From NCBI GenBank assembly GCA_020846005.1, contig JADLEQ010000025.1, forward strand, positions 58,030 to 122,029: a stretch of DNA of 64,000 nt, written 5' to 3'. The notes below the pieces were generated by a model. It was not told where the DNA came from and did no database searches. It saw nothing but the letters and a program-made list of their open reading frames with translations. The position numbers and the translations under genes were made by a program. Each line of letters starts with the position of its first letter. Within the stretch, counting starts at the first letter, position 1. This document shows, piece after piece, positions 54,186-63,634 of the stretch. Source of the DNA: Polyangiaceae bacterium. GTDB taxonomy: Bacteria > Myxococcota_A > Polyangia > Polyangiales > Polyangiaceae.

Positions 54186-57100
54186 ATGAGCGCGTCCTCG
54201 CCGCAGCGCCCGGCCGGGCTGTTCGTCGGGCTCGCCGCGTCGCTGGTCGCCGTCTCTTGTGGCGCGCCGGCTCCTCGGTCCGTGCCACGAGAGCCGCTGC
54301 TCGGGCCCGCCGCGGGCCGCGCGCCCGTGGGGACGGGGGGCGCGCGCTGGCGCTATCACCCGCGCGAGGCGGCGCGCGTCTACGCGTCGCTCGCGCTGCC
54401 GGGAGGGGCGCTGCTCACCGCAGGAGCGAACGGCGAGCGCTGGGAGCTCGATCCCAAGAGCGGCCGCGCGGAGGCAGCGGCGGGGCTCGCGCCCGAGGAG
54501 CTGCGCGTGATCGTCCCGCTCGACGAGCGGTGGGGCTTCGTCGGCGCGAGCGGCGCCGTCTACGAAGCGCCGGAACCGCTCTCCCCGTTCGACACCGCGA
54601 GCGCGCCGCCCGAGCCACTGGCGGTGCTGGCGGTGGCGGGGAGCGCGCTGCTCGGCGTCACTCGAGGCGGCGCGCTGCTCCGCAGTGAGGCCTCGGTCGG
54701 GCTGTGGGATCGCGTGGGGCCGAGTGAAATCCGTTGGGCGGCGCTCGCGATGGACGGCGCCCGCGGCCTCGCGCTCGCGGTGCCGGAGGCGGTGTTCGTC
54801 ACGGCGGACGGCGGCCGCACGTGGGCGCCGCTCGCCGCGCCGACCGTCGGCGCGATCCGCGTGGCGCGGGTGCACCCGCCTCTGGTCGAGTCGGTGCTGG
54901 GCCTGCGGTCGCTCCCGGACGGCGCGCTCGCGCCTCCGCGCGCAGGGCCGGCCGAGCCCGCGCCGCCGCTCGAGGTGCGACCGCCGCTAGCGCCGGACGC
55001 GGGGGCGCTCGCCGAAGGCGACGCGGCGCTCGACGGCGACCGCTACCTCGAGGTCGCGTGCGTCGACGAGGGCGTGCGGTCGCGCGCGTGCGAGCGGCCC
55101 GCGAGCGGCCGCGGGGCCGCGCGCCTCGTCCTGCTCGACGGGCCGTTCGACGGGCGCCTGGCGCAGAGGCCCCTCGCGGACGTGGGCGAGTGTCACGCGC
55201 CGCGCCTCGCCGCGCACGGGACGAGCCTCTGGCTCGCCTGCTTCCGCGCGCAGCCCGGAGGGGCGGCCGCACCCGTCGAGCTGCTCCACAGCGCCGACGA
55301 CGGCGCGAGCTGGCGAGCGGAGCCGCAGCGTCACTTCGCCAAAGCGCCGGTGCTGCGCCTCGCAGCTGGTCCGGCCGGCGCGCTCGTCGCGACCGGGATC
55401 TGTCCGACACGCCTCGCGGATCGCGGGTGCGATCCCCGCGGCGTCGTGCACCGCCGGCCGGCGCCCCTTGGCGAGCCGGCCACACGTCGCGCGGGCGTGG
55501 TCACCCACGTCCTGGCCCCCTCCAGCACGCCCTCGATCGACGGGCCCGCGCTCGCGCTCGCGTTCGCCGCGGACGGCCGCACCGCGGTCGCCGTGGGGCG
55601 CAGGACGAAGGGCGCGCGCCTCGGCGTGTTCGTTTCCGCCGACGCGGGCGCCTCGTTCGCGGTGCACGAGCTCGAAGAGCCCGTCGGCGCGCCGGAGGTC
55701 GACCTCGAGCCGCCCTCGCGCTGGGACTGGCGCCGGCGCACCCGCACGGTCGCGCCGACGGCCACCGTCGGCGCAGCCGCCGACGGCACCTTCGGCGTCA
55801 CGGTGCGTGACGCCCACGGGCTGCGCTTGGTCACGGTGACCCCGGACGGTATCGGCTCCGTCGCGCCGGCGCCGCCCGGGGCGAACCTCGCCGCGGCGTC
55901 GGGAACCAGAGCGCTCGCGATCGCGGGACCCAGCGGGCGCGCGTTCGAGTCCCTGGACGGCGGCGCCTCGTGGGCGACGCTCGGGCGGGTGCCGACGAAC
56001 CCTTGCGGTCCCGATCCCGGGTGCTCGGTGCCGCTCGTCTGTGGCGAGCCGGGGTGCACCTTCGGCAGCGAGCTGTCTCGCGTCGGGTGGGAGGGGAGGG
56101 AGGTATCCGCCCTCGACCCGCAGATCCCGACGTTCTCCGTCGAGCGCCGGGCCGCGGCCCGCTCGCGTACGCCGCTCGTGTGCACGGTCGACGCCTCGGT
56201 GTGGGGGGACGCCGGCGCGCGCGGCGAGCCGCCCGGCGCCGCGGAGGCGGCGATCGGCGCCGCGGACTGGTTCGCCGTCGCGCTCGATCCGGCCACGGCC
56301 GCCGTCACGCTCGTCGAGGCGCCGGGAGGGAAGCGCGCGCGCGTCGAGCGCACGCCCCTCCTACCGCCGGTGGTCGGGGGGGCTCCTGTCGCGCTCGCCA
56401 CCTCCATCCAGATCGAGGGCGCGGCGGCGCTGCGCTTCCCCGTGGGCGCGGGCCCGGCCGGCGTGGTCGAGGTCGCGTGGAGGAACCTGCTTGAGGCGAC
56501 CGGAGGGGCGGCGCGCGTGGCGGGCGCGATCCCCGAGCGGCGCCCCAACCCTTGGCACGGGCCACCCGCGCTCCCCGGCGCGCGCGTGCACCCGGCCGCG
56601 GGGCGGCTGGGGATCGCCTCGGGCGGCCTCTATGTCCGTCCCGGCCCGAGCCCCAAGGACGCCTGGTACTTCACCGACGGCAAGGTGACCGAGCGGGTGC
56701 CGCCGATCGTCTGGCCGGCGGTCGAGGCCGGATCCCTCCCGCTCCGCGACGAGCTCGTGCGCGTCGAGGGACGCCACGTGCCGCTCCGCTGGGTGGGGAG
56801 GGCCGAGGCCGTGCTCCGCGGTCGATCGAGCGACGGCACCTGGCGCTTCGACGCCGTGACCACTGCGCCGTTCGAGGCGCGCGCGTTCGGGCTGGAGCCC
56901 TGGCGCTCGCTCGTGTACCTGGGGTCCCAGCCGGCGGTCCATGTCGTGCTCGGCGGCGCCGCGGCCGGCGCGAGCGCGAGCTATGTCCTGCCGCTGCGCG
57001 CGGACGGCGCCGTGACGGAGCCGGCGCGCCCGGCGCCGCGCGTCGGAGAGCTCGCCGACCCACCGCGCCCGTGCACCGCGGAGGAGCGCGCGAGGACGCC

Positions 57101-57449
57101 GCGCTACGTCGTGCCGCCGGAGGCCGGCGCGGGGCACCCGGTCGTCGTCGTCGACGAGCGTGGCGCCGTGCGCGGGCTGCGCACCGCCGGCGCCGTCCTC
57201 CACGGCACGGCCGAGGCGCCGTGCCTCGCCGCGCTCGAGGCGCGGCCGGCGCGCGCGGCCGCCGCGGGCGAGGCGAGCGCCGACGCCGCGCTCATCTTCC
57301 CCGGGCGCCTCGAGGCCTCGTGGGTCTTCCGGCTCGCCGCGGAGTCCGGGCGGCGCGAGGCGCGGATCGAGCACCACGCCCTGGTCTGTCGCTGGGAGCC
57401 CGGCGCGACGCTCCCGCCCGAGCTCGCCGGAGCGGCCTCCGGCGAGTGA
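54186..57449 (+). CDS. Large lipoprotein with BNR/sialidase-like propeller repeats
   Basis: 1087 residues. Lipobox VAVSC with C25. BNR-type Asp-box phrases recur: TADGGRTWAPL, SADDGASWRAEP, SADAGASFAVHEL, SLDGGASWATLG. These indicate two or more beta-propellers as in sialidase/Vps10 folds. Many paired cysteines occur in the middle (NPCGPDPGCSVPLVCGEPGC). No catalytic Arg triad can be assigned. Starts 4 bp after the phosphoesterase gene and is probably co-translated. Function unknown. Confidence 0.75.
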   Translation: MSASSPQRPAGLFVGLAASLVAVSCGAPAPRSVPREPLLGPAAGRAPVGTGGARWRYHPREAARVYASLALPGGALLTAGANGERWELDPKSGRAEAAAGLAPEELRVIVPLDERWGFVGASGAVYEAPEPLSPFDTASAPPEPLAVLAVAGSALLGVTRGGALLRSEASVGLWDRVGPSEIRWAALAMDGARGLALAVPEAVFVTADGGRTWAPLAAPTVGAIRVARVHPPLVESVLGLRSLPDGALAPPRAGPAEPAPPLEVRPPLAPDAGALAEGDAALDGDRYLEVACVDEGVRSRACERPASGRGAARLVLLDGPFDGRLAQRPLADVGECHAPRLAAHGTSLWLACFRAQPGGAAAPVELLHSADDGASWRAEPQRHFAKAPVLRLAAGPAGALVATGICPTRLADRGCDPRGVVHRRPAPLGEPATRRAGVVTHVLAPSSTPSIDGPALALAFAADGRTAVAVGRRTKGARLGVFVSADAGASFAVHELEEPVGAPEVDLEPPSRWDWRRRTRTVAPTATVGAAADGTFGVTVRDAHGLRLVTVTPDGIGSVAPAPPGANLAAASGTRALAIAGPSGRAFESLDGGASWATLGRVPTNPCGPDPGCSVPLVCGEPGCTFGSELSRVGWEGREVSALDPQIPTFSVERRAAARSRTPLVCTVDASVWGDAGARGEPPGAAEAAIGAADWFAVALDPATAAVTLVEAPGGKRARVERTPLLPPVVGGAPVALATSIQIEGAAALRFPVGAGPAGVVEVAWRNLLEATGGAARVAGAIPERRPNPWHGPPALPGARVHPAAGRLGIASGGLYVRPGPSPKDAWYFTDGKVTERVPPIVWPAVEAGSLPLRDELVRVEGRHVPLRWVGRAEAVLRGRSSDGTWRFDAVTTAPFEARAFGLEPWRSLVYLGSQPAVHVVLGGAAAGASASYVLPLRADGAVTEPARPAPRVGELADPPRPCTAEERARTPRYVVPPEAGAGHPVVVVDERGAVRGLRTAGAVLHGTAEAPCLAALEARPARAAAAGEASADAALIFPGRLEASWVFRLAAESGRREARIEHHALVCRWEPGATLPPELAGAASGE

Positions 57450-57454
57450 CGCGG

Positions 57455-57484
57455 GCGCGCGCCGCGACCGAGCGCGGCGCGCGC
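57455..57484. terminator. Strong GC hairpin between convergent genes
   Basis: GCGCGCGCCGCG (57455-57466) and its exact complement (57473-57484) give a 12-bp perfect stem with a 6-nt ACCGAG loop. It fills the 36-bp gap between the BNR lipoprotein gene and sbcC. It lacks a T-tract, so it may act as a pause or bidirectional barrier. Confidence 0.5.
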
Positions 57485-57485
57485 G

Positions 57486-60479
57486 TCACGCGACGACGCG
57501 CACCTCGGACGACCGATCGAGCCGGTGCCGCACCTCGAGTCGCTCGGGGACGCGCTCCTTCAGCTCCGCCACGTGGCTCACGATCCCGACCACCCGCCCG
57601 CAGTCGCGCAGCGTGTCGAGGACGCTCATCACCTGGTCGAGGGTCGCCGGGTCGAGCGTGCCGAAGCCCTCGTCGACGAACAGCGTCCCGAGCTCGACGC
57701 CGCCCGCCTCGGCCCTCACCACGTCCACGAGCCCGAGCGCCAGCGCGAGCGAGGTGTAGAACGTCTCGCCGCCCGAGAGCGAGGACGTGCTCCGGTGCTC
57801 GCCCGTGAAGTGGTCGAGGAGCTCGAGCGTGAGCCCGACCCGATCCGCCTTGCGATCCGCTTCATCGACGCGCGTGAGCGCGTAGCGCCCCGACGACATC
57901 GCGGCGAGGCGCTGGTTGGCGGCGACGACGACGTTCTCGAACGCCTGGCGGAGCACGTACGTCGTCAGGTTCATCTTGCGCGCGCCCGCTGTCCCCGTCC
58001 TCTCGCTCGGCGTCCCCTTCGCGAGCGCGGCGAGCTGCTCGAGCGGCTCGGCCTGCGCGCGCGCGGCCTCCAGCGCTCGCTCCGCGCGCTCGACTTCCTG
58101 GCGTTGCTTGGCGAACTCCTGGGCGCGGCTCTCCGCCTCGAGCGCGGCGCCCTCCGCTGCCCCTCGCGCCGCTGCCGCCGCTTCGGCCGCGGCGATCGCC
58201 CCGCTCGCCTCCTCGGTGATCCGCGCGGCGTCCGCGGGATCGAGCGCGACCAGATCCGCTGCCCGCGCGAGGCCCTCGCAGCGCGCCCGCTCCGAGCGCC
58301 AGGTGTCCACCGTCGCCTCGAGCTCGGCGTGTTCGTCCTGCGGCAGGAACGCCGCCCGCCCCTCGGCGATCGAGGCGAACCCGCGCGCGCTCCGATCGGC
58401 CTCGGCCGCCGCGAGCGCTCGCGCAAGCTCGGCGTTCGCGTCGAGCGCCTCGCCGATCGCCGCCGCGAGCGCCTGCTCCTCGCGGGCCGCTTCGCGGAGC
58501 GCCCGTTGCCGCGCGGCGACCGAGGCGTGACCCGCGGCTGCCGCCGCGAGCTTCGCCTCTCGCTCGGTGAGCGACTCTTGCGCCGTCGCCCGTCGGGTCG
58601 TGGCGTCGGCGAGGCGGGTGGCGGCCTCGCGCTCGTCCTCGTGGACGCGCGCTGCCTCTTCCCGCAGCGCGCGCAAGGTCGCGTCGGCCTCGGGGAGGCG
58701 TCGCGCGGCGTCCACCGCGGCCGCGAGCTCCCGCTCGAGCGCCTCGGTCCCGGCCTCGCCCGCGCTGCGGGGCTCGGCCCGGGCGGCGCAGGCCGCGCGC
58801 TCTGCGCTCACGGCCTGGAGCTCCTCCCCCAGTCTCGCCTCGCGCTGCTCGGCGCTCCGGCGCGTCGTGACGGCCGCCTCCAGGTCCGCGACCGTCGCGC
58901 GACGCGCGCTCGCGCGCGCCGGGGCGGGGTGCTCCGGCGAGCCACAGACCGGGCACGGGACCCCGCGCGCGAGCTCGCTCGCGAGCTCGGCGGCCATCCC
59001 CGTTAGGCGCAGCTCGACGAGCTCCTGGTGACGATCGACGGCGGCGCGGCGCGCGTCCCGGGCGCCGTCGCGGTCCGAGATCAGGCGCGCCTCCCGAGCC
59101 TCGAGCGCGGCGAGCTGACTCGCAGCCTGCTCGCGGTCCCTCGCGCGGCCGAGCGCGGCACGTCTCGGCTCGACCTCTCGCGCGTGGCCTGCCAGGTCCT
59201 CTCGGGCCGCCTCGGCGGCCAGAACGCGCGCGGGGAGCTGTTCACGACGCTCGGTCGCCCGTCGCGCGGCCGCGGCGCTCGCCGCCTCCGTCCCCGCGAG
59301 GCGCTCGAGCGCGGCCCGCTCCCCGGGGAGCCGGGACTCCTCCTGGGCGAGCGCCTCGAGCTCGGCCGCGTCCCGCTCGAGCGATCGCGAGCGCTCCGTG
59401 TGCGTGTCGCGCGAGCTCGCGTCGGGCGCGGGCTGCGCGCCGGCGCCGCGGGACGGCAGGCGGGCCTGCGCCGCCCCGGCGCGCTCCTCGGCGCCCTCGA
59501 GCGCCCGGAGCAGAGGGCGCAGCGGCTCGGCGCGCCGCCCCGCGTCGAGCCTCGCGACGCGCGCGTCGTGCTCCGGCTGCGTGGCCTCGTGCGTCGAGAG
59601 GGCGTCGATCGCCTCGAGCTTCCGGCGCATCCGTGTCGAGAGCTCCTGAGCGGCGTCGGCGCGGCGCTGCGCCTGGCTCGCCGCCGCGGACGCGCGGGTC
59701 GCCTCGGCGCGAGTCGCCTCTGCGCGCGCCTCGAGCTCGCGACCGTGCTCGTCGAGGAGCGCCCGGCGCATGCCGGCGTCGGCGTTCGCCAGCTCGGCGA
59801 AGCGCTGGTCGCCCAGCGCCCCCGCGGTGCACGCCGCGCTCAGGCGATCCCGGAGCTCCTCGCGCACCTTGCCGAGGTCGCGGCTGGCGTCCACGCGCGT
59901 GCGGTCCAGCTCCTCGGTGATGCGATCGTAGAGCCGCGCGCCGAACAGGCGCGTCAGCAGCACGCGGCGGTCATCGTCGCCGGAGCGGAGGAAGCGCGAG
60001 AATTCCCCCTGGGGCAACAGGACGACGCGGGAGAACTGCGCCCGATCGAGCCCGAGGGCGCGCTGGATCTGGGCGCTTGCCTCCTCGACCTTCGTCGCGA
60101 CGACGCGGAACGTGTCCCCCTCGCGGCGCTCGACGACGACGCTTGCCTGCTGCGTCGTCACGCCCGCGCCGCGCTTCTTCGGGCGGGCCTGCTCGGGGCT
60201 CCTCCGGACGCGCCAGCGGGCGCCCCCCGCGGAGAGCTCGAGGACGACCTGAGTCTCCACCCCGGGCTCCGCGAAGTGGGAGCGCAGCCGATCCGGCGCC
60301 AACGACTCACGGTCCGGCCCGTACAGCGCGAAGGTGATCGCGTCGAGGATCGTCGACTTGCCGACGCCGGTCGGGCCCTCGAGCAGGAAGATCCCGCCGC
60401 GCGAGACGCGGTCGAAGTCGATCGTCTGCCGATCCGCGAACGGACCGAACGCCTGCAGCTCGAGCGAGTGCAGGCGCAT
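57486..60479 (-). CDS. sbcC: Exonuclease SbcCD, ATPase subunit SbcC
   Basis: 997 residues. Walker A GPTGVGKST at 35-43, Q-loop QGEFSRFLRSG, two long Ala/Glu/Arg coiled coils around the zinc hook CPVCG near residue 508, ABC signature LSGGE near 900, Walker B TLFVDEGFGTLD and H-loop VSHV. Works with SbcD to open hairpins and trim double-strand ends. The ATG overlaps the sbcD stop (ATGA). Confidence 0.97.
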   Translation of the reverse strand: MRLHSLELQAFGPFADRQTIDFDRVSRGGIFLLEGPTGVGKSTILDAITFALYGPDRESLAPDRLRSHFAEPGVETQVVLELSAGGARWRVRRSPEQARPKKRGAGVTTQQASVVVERREGDTFRVVATKVEEASAQIQRALGLDRAQFSRVVLLPQGEFSRFLRSGDDDRRVLLTRLFGARLYDRITEELDRTRVDASRDLGKVREELRDRLSAACTAGALGDQRFAELANADAGMRRALLDEHGRELEARAEATRAEATRASAAASQAQRRADAAQELSTRMRRKLEAIDALSTHEATQPEHDARVARLDAGRRAEPLRPLLRALEGAEERAGAAQARLPSRGAGAQPAPDASSRDTHTERSRSLERDAAELEALAQEESRLPGERAALERLAGTEAASAAAARRATERREQLPARVLAAEAAREDLAGHAREVEPRRAALGRARDREQAASQLAALEAREARLISDRDGARDARRAAVDRHQELVELRLTGMAAELASELARGVPCPVCGSPEHPAPARASARRATVADLEAAVTTRRSAEQREARLGEELQAVSAERAACAARAEPRSAGEAGTEALERELAAAVDAARRLPEADATLRALREEAARVHEDEREAATRLADATTRRATAQESLTEREAKLAAAAAGHASVAARQRALREAAREEQALAAAIGEALDANAELARALAAAEADRSARGFASIAEGRAAFLPQDEHAELEATVDTWRSERARCEGLARAADLVALDPADAARITEEASGAIAAAEAAAAARGAAEGAALEAESRAQEFAKQRQEVERAERALEAARAQAEPLEQLAALAKGTPSERTGTAGARKMNLTTYVLRQAFENVVVAANQRLAAMSSGRYALTRVDEADRKADRVGLTLELLDHFTGEHRSTSSLSGGETFYTSLALALGLVDVVRAEAGGVELGTLFVDEGFGTLDPATLDQVMSVLDTLRDCGRVVGIVSHVAELKERVPERLEVRHRLDRSSEVRVVA

Positions 60480-61645
60480 CAGCCTGGCTCCTCCGCGTGG
60501 GTGGCGCGCTCCACCGCGGCGGTGAGCACGGTGCGCTCGACCTCCGAGGGCGGGTGGCCCGTGACGAACTCGACGAACAGCTCGCACACCTCGACCGGGC
60601 TCGTGGCGCGGGCGAGGCGGCCGAGATCGGTCGTCGTCTCGGGGAGGGCGCTCTCCGGCGCGTAGCTGAGCTGCAGCGTGTGCGGCCACACCGCCCGCAG
60701 CCGGTCCATCGGCGCCGCCGGCGGGCGCGGATCCGTGAGCACGACGTGCACCCACGCCTCCGCGAGCGACGCGAGGTCGTGCGCCGCGCGCGCGAGCAGC
60801 TCCTCGAGCGGGCCGCGCACCTCGCGGAGCGGCCGCGGCACCGGGGTGGGCACGAGGCGGCAGCGCGCGTCGCCGCGGCCGTCGATCTCGACCACGGCGA
60901 CCGACTTCTCGTGGTCGCGTTCGGCGAATGAGTACGCGAGCGGCGAGCCGCTGTAGCGCAGCGTGCCGCTTCCGCCGGTCGCCGCCACCGCCTGGGCGCG
61001 GTGCAGGTGCCCGAGGGCCACGTACGAGAAGCCGTCGAGCGAGCTGGCGGGGGCGTCCGCGACGCCCCCCACGTGAAGATCCCGCTCCGACTCGCAGGTC
61101 GCGCCGCCCGTCACCATCGCGTGGCCGATGAGGACGGTGCGGTCGAAGCCCGCGCGCAGCGCGTGGGCGCGCGCCCGCGCCGCCCCATGCCCCAGCACCG
61201 AGGCGTGCGATCGCTCCGCGCCGAGCGCGTCGCGGACCTCGTCTGGTTGCAGGTACGGCATGCCGTAGAACGCCACCTTCCCCCACTCGTCGCCGAGCAC
61301 GATCGGCTCGGCGATGGCGTCCACGGTCGTCCGCAGGTGGACGCCCCCGAGCCGCGCGAGCCCGGCGCCGAAGCCCAGACGGACGGGCGAGTCGTGATTG
61401 CCGCTGGTGACGATGAGCGGGATGCGCGCCTCCGCGAAGCGGCGGAACGTCTCGTCCAGCAGCCCGACCGCGTCGACGGGCGGGATGGACCGATCGTATA
61501 CGTCCCCCGCGACCACCACCGCCTGGGCGCCCTCGTCCCGCGCGGCGCCGAGCAGCCAGGCCAGGAAGGAGGCGTGGTGCGGCGTGAGCTCCTCCCCGTG
61601 GAGCGCCCGCCCGAGGTGCCAGTCCGAGGTGTGGAGGAACCGCAT
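60479..61645 (-). CDS. sbcD: Exonuclease SbcCD, nuclease subunit SbcD
   Basis: 388 residues. Mre11-type phosphoesterase motifs: TSDWHLGR at the N-terminus, AGDVYDR, SGNHDSPVRLG and ALGHLHRAQ. The C-terminal domain contacts SbcC. The in-frame region upstream of 61645 is not coding. First gene of the sbcDC pair. Confidence 0.96.
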   Translation of the reverse strand: MRFLHTSDWHLGRALHGEELTPHHASFLAWLLGAARDEGAQAVVVAGDVYDRSIPPVDAVGLLDETFRRFAEARIPLIVTSGNHDSPVRLGFGAGLARLGGVHLRTTVDAIAEPIVLGDEWGKVAFYGMPYLQPDEVRDALGAERSHASVLGHGAARARAHALRAGFDRTVLIGHAMVTGGATCESERDLHVGGVADAPASSLDGFSYVALGHLHRAQAVAATGGSGTLRYSGSPLAYSFAERDHEKSVAVVEIDGRGDARCRLVPTPVPRPLREVRGPLEELLARAAHDLASLAEAWVHVVLTDPRPPAAPMDRLRAVWPHTLQLSYAPESALPETTTDLGRLARATSPVEVCELFVEFVTGHPPSEVERTVLTAAVERATHAEEPG

Positions 61646-61689
61646 CCAGCCCGCCCGACCTTCACCACGCTGACGCCCCGCCGCAAGCG

Positions 61690-61716
61690 GGCCCCGGACG
61701 GAATACGTCCGGGGCC
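61690..61716. promoter_or_regulatory. Perfect palindrome between sbcD and the glycerophosphodiesterase gene
   Basis: GGCCCCGGACG, spacer GAATA, then CGTCCGGGGCC: 11-bp arms with no mismatch in the 141-bp divergent intergenic region. It could be an operator or a hairpin in the untranslated leader. No terminator is needed between divergent genes. Confidence 0.45.
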
Positions 61717-61770
61717 GCGCGCCGCGCCGGACCGGGGCCATCGCGAGGCGCGCGCCGCCGCGCGCGGTGT

Positions 61771-61776
61771 TAGGAT
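61771..61776 (+). promoter_or_regulatory. -10-like box for the glycerophosphodiesterase gene
   Basis: TGT then TAGGAT (extended -10 form) ends 10 nt before the ATG at 61787. There is no ribosome site between. Confidence 0.4.
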
Positions 61777-61786
61777 CTCTGCCTCG

Positions 61787-62719
61787 ATGATCCGGCTCGT
61801 GACCGCTCCCGGAGCGCCGCGCCCCGCGGCCACCGCCGCCGCGATGGCGTACGCCGCCGCCGTGGCGATGGCCGCCTCCGCCTGCGGTGACGGCGGGGAT
61901 GGCGGGAGCCATGGGGCGGGGCCCGCCGGCGGCTGCCAGCCTGCCGACAACGTCCTCCTCTGCGGGGAGCGGCTCCTCATCGCGCACCGGGGCGGAGCGC
62001 GCCTGCGCCCCGAGGCGACGCTCCCCGCCTACGAGCACGCCGCCGCGCTCGGCGCAGACGTGCTCGAGGTCGATGTCCACACGACGAGCGACGGCGAGGT
62101 GGTCTGCCTGCACGACGACACCGTCGACCGCACGACGGACGGCACTGGCGCCGTTCACGACCTCACGCTCGCCGGGCTGCGGGCGCTCGACGCGGGGTAC
62201 CGCTTCACCCCCGATGGCGGCGCCACCTACCCGTGGCGCGGCCAGGGGGTGACGGTACCGACGCTGGACGAGGTCCTCGGGGCCCACCCCGCGGCGTGGT
62301 TCACCATCGAAATCAAGCAGACCCGGCCCGACGTGGTCGGCGCGTTGCTCGCGGTGTTGGACGCGCGCGGCGCCGCCGGTCGGGTCGTCGTGGTGTCCGT
62401 CTCCGACGATGTCGTCCACGCGGTGCGCGCGCAGCGGCCGGACGTGCTCACCGCGATGGGCGCGGGCGAGATGATCACGTTCCACGCGCTCGGGGAGGAG
62501 ACCGAGGCCGACTACGTCCCGCCGACGCGCCTCGTGCAGCCACCCCACGCGACGATCACCGAGGAGCTCGTCGCGCGCGCCAATCGCCTCGGGATGCGTC
62601 TCCACCCGTGGACGGTGAACGACCGGGACGACATGGAACGCCTGCTCGCGCTCGGCGCCCACGGCCTCATGACCGACGATCCCGCGCTCCTCGCGGAGGT
62701 GATCGCCGGCCTGCCGTGA
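61787..62719 (+). CDS. Glycerophosphodiester phosphodiesterase, lipoprotein
   Basis: 310 residues. Lipobox ASAC with C33. GDPD barrel: HRG at 67-69, E94 and D96 as metal ligands (LEVDVH), H109 in LHDD, then IEIKQ and PWTVNDRDDMERLL near the end. Hydrolyses glycerophosphodiesters to sn-glycerol-3-phosphate outside the cytoplasm, probably salvaging phospholipid head groups. Divergent from sbcD. Confidence 0.92.
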   Translation: MIRLVTAPGAPRPAATAAAMAYAAAVAMAASACGDGGDGGSHGAGPAGGCQPADNVLLCGERLLIAHRGGARLRPEATLPAYEHAAALGADVLEVDVHTTSDGEVVCLHDDTVDRTTDGTGAVHDLTLAGLRALDAGYRFTPDGGATYPWRGQGVTVPTLDEVLGAHPAAWFTIEIKQTRPDVVGALLAVLDARGAAGRVVVVSVSDDVVHAVRAQRPDVLTAMGAGEMITFHALGEETEADYVPPTRLVQPPHATITEELVARANRLGMRLHPWTVNDRDDMERLLALGAHGLMTDDPALLAEVIAGLP

Positions 62720-62780
62720 GCGGCGGCCGCGACGCCCGCGGCGGTGTAGCTCGCGCGGCGGGCCCAGTCCGTACCGGCGC

Positions 62781-63269
62781 TCAACGCGCGGCGCCGCGCT
62801 CCTCCTCGTGGAGCGCTTCGAGCTCCGCGATGCGCTCGAGGTCGTTGGGACGGCAGGCTGCCCGCTTCAGGTGGATCGGCGTGGCGAGATGGACGAACCG
62901 ACACGGGAGCCCGAGGACCTCTCGCACCTCCGAGCGCGGGAGCAGCGCCTCGTACGTTCCGCCGCCGCTCGCCTCCCCGAGGACGTCGACATCGCCGGCG
63001 GTGGTCACCCGCCTGAAGCTGAGGCTACGCGCGAGCGTGTCGGAGTCGAACTGGAAGGGGAGTCCGGGCGGGGCACCCCGAAGGTACGGAGACAGCGGCT
63101 CGAGCGCGGCCGCCAACCGCACCAGGTTCTCCGGCGCGCGCCCGTAGACGATGTCGAGGTCGACGGTGACGAGCGCCGATCCATGCGCGGTGGCGGCGAA
63201 CCCGCCGATCACGATGAAATCGACCTCGCCTCGAATCAGCGTCTCGAGGAGGCGGTGGAAGTCCGTCAC
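62781..63269 (-). CDS. Nucleotidyltransferase-fold protein (MNT/AbiEii-like)
   Basis: 162 residues from the GTG at 63269 (VTDFHRLLETL). VIGGFAATAHG and TVDLDIVYGRAPEN give the GG...D.D core of small nucleotidyltransferases. PFQFDSDTLARSL and GDVDVLGEA follow, and the C-terminus KRAACRPNDLERIAELEAL matches the same group. Preceded by a small partner ORF ending 17 bp upstream, a pairing common in bacterial chromosomes and suggestive of a toxin-antitoxin or defence-like module. That role is inferred. Confidence 0.8.
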   Translation of the reverse strand: MTDFHRLLETLIRGEVDFIVIGGFAATAHGSALVTVDLDIVYGRAPENLVRLAAALEPLSPYLRGAPPGLPFQFDSDTLARSLSFRRVTTAGDVDVLGEASGGGTYEALLPRSEVREVLGLPCRFVHLATPIHLKRAACRPNDLERIAELEALHEEERGAAR

Positions 63270-63286
63270 TCGGCTGCCGTGACTCG

Positions 63287-63460
63287 TCAGCGGCGCACGG
63301 CCTCGGCGAAGCGATGGACCGAGATCATCTTCCGGACGCGCTCGTCGGCGGTGGGCTTCAGGTTCTCGCGCAGCAGCGACCGATCCACGTCCTGCTTGTA
63401 CGCCTCGATGACCGCGTTCGGCTCGAGCGAGACCCCCAGGAGCTGGCGCGGCGCTTCGAC
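63287..63460 (-). CDS. Small partner protein of the nucleotidyltransferase (start codon unclear)
   Basis: About 58 residues from VEAPRQLLG to the stop, including EPNAVIEAYKQDVDRSLL and KMISVHRFAEAVRR. This is a short conserved helical family found just upstream of such nucleotidyltransferases. The frame stays open for at least 120 bp further upstream, but I find no ATG, GTG or TTG near the expected N-terminus. The gene may use a rare start or have decayed. Confidence 0.5.
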   Translation of the reverse strand, partial: VEAPRQLLGVSLEPNAVIEAYKQDVDRSLLRENLKPTADERVRKMISVHRFAEAVRR

Positions 63461-63622
63461 CGCCGACCGAGTATGGCGCGCGGGTGAGCCGAAGCCAAGG
63501 ACGCCTCCCTCGGTGCCGCTCGCGACGTCGCGGCGTGTCCTCGCGCGCCACCGGCTGGCGGCGATCGCGCCCTGGAGGATGCGGCGCGCGGAGCGCGAGG
63601 TGACGTCTCTAGGGCGGCGCGG

Positions 63623-63628
63623 TATCGT
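63623..63628 (+). promoter_or_regulatory. -10-like box for the terminal lipoprotein gene
   Basis: TATCGT ends 6 nt before the ATG at 63635, the same leaderless spacing as elsewhere in the window. Confidence 0.4.
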
Positions 63629-63634
63629 CCCACC

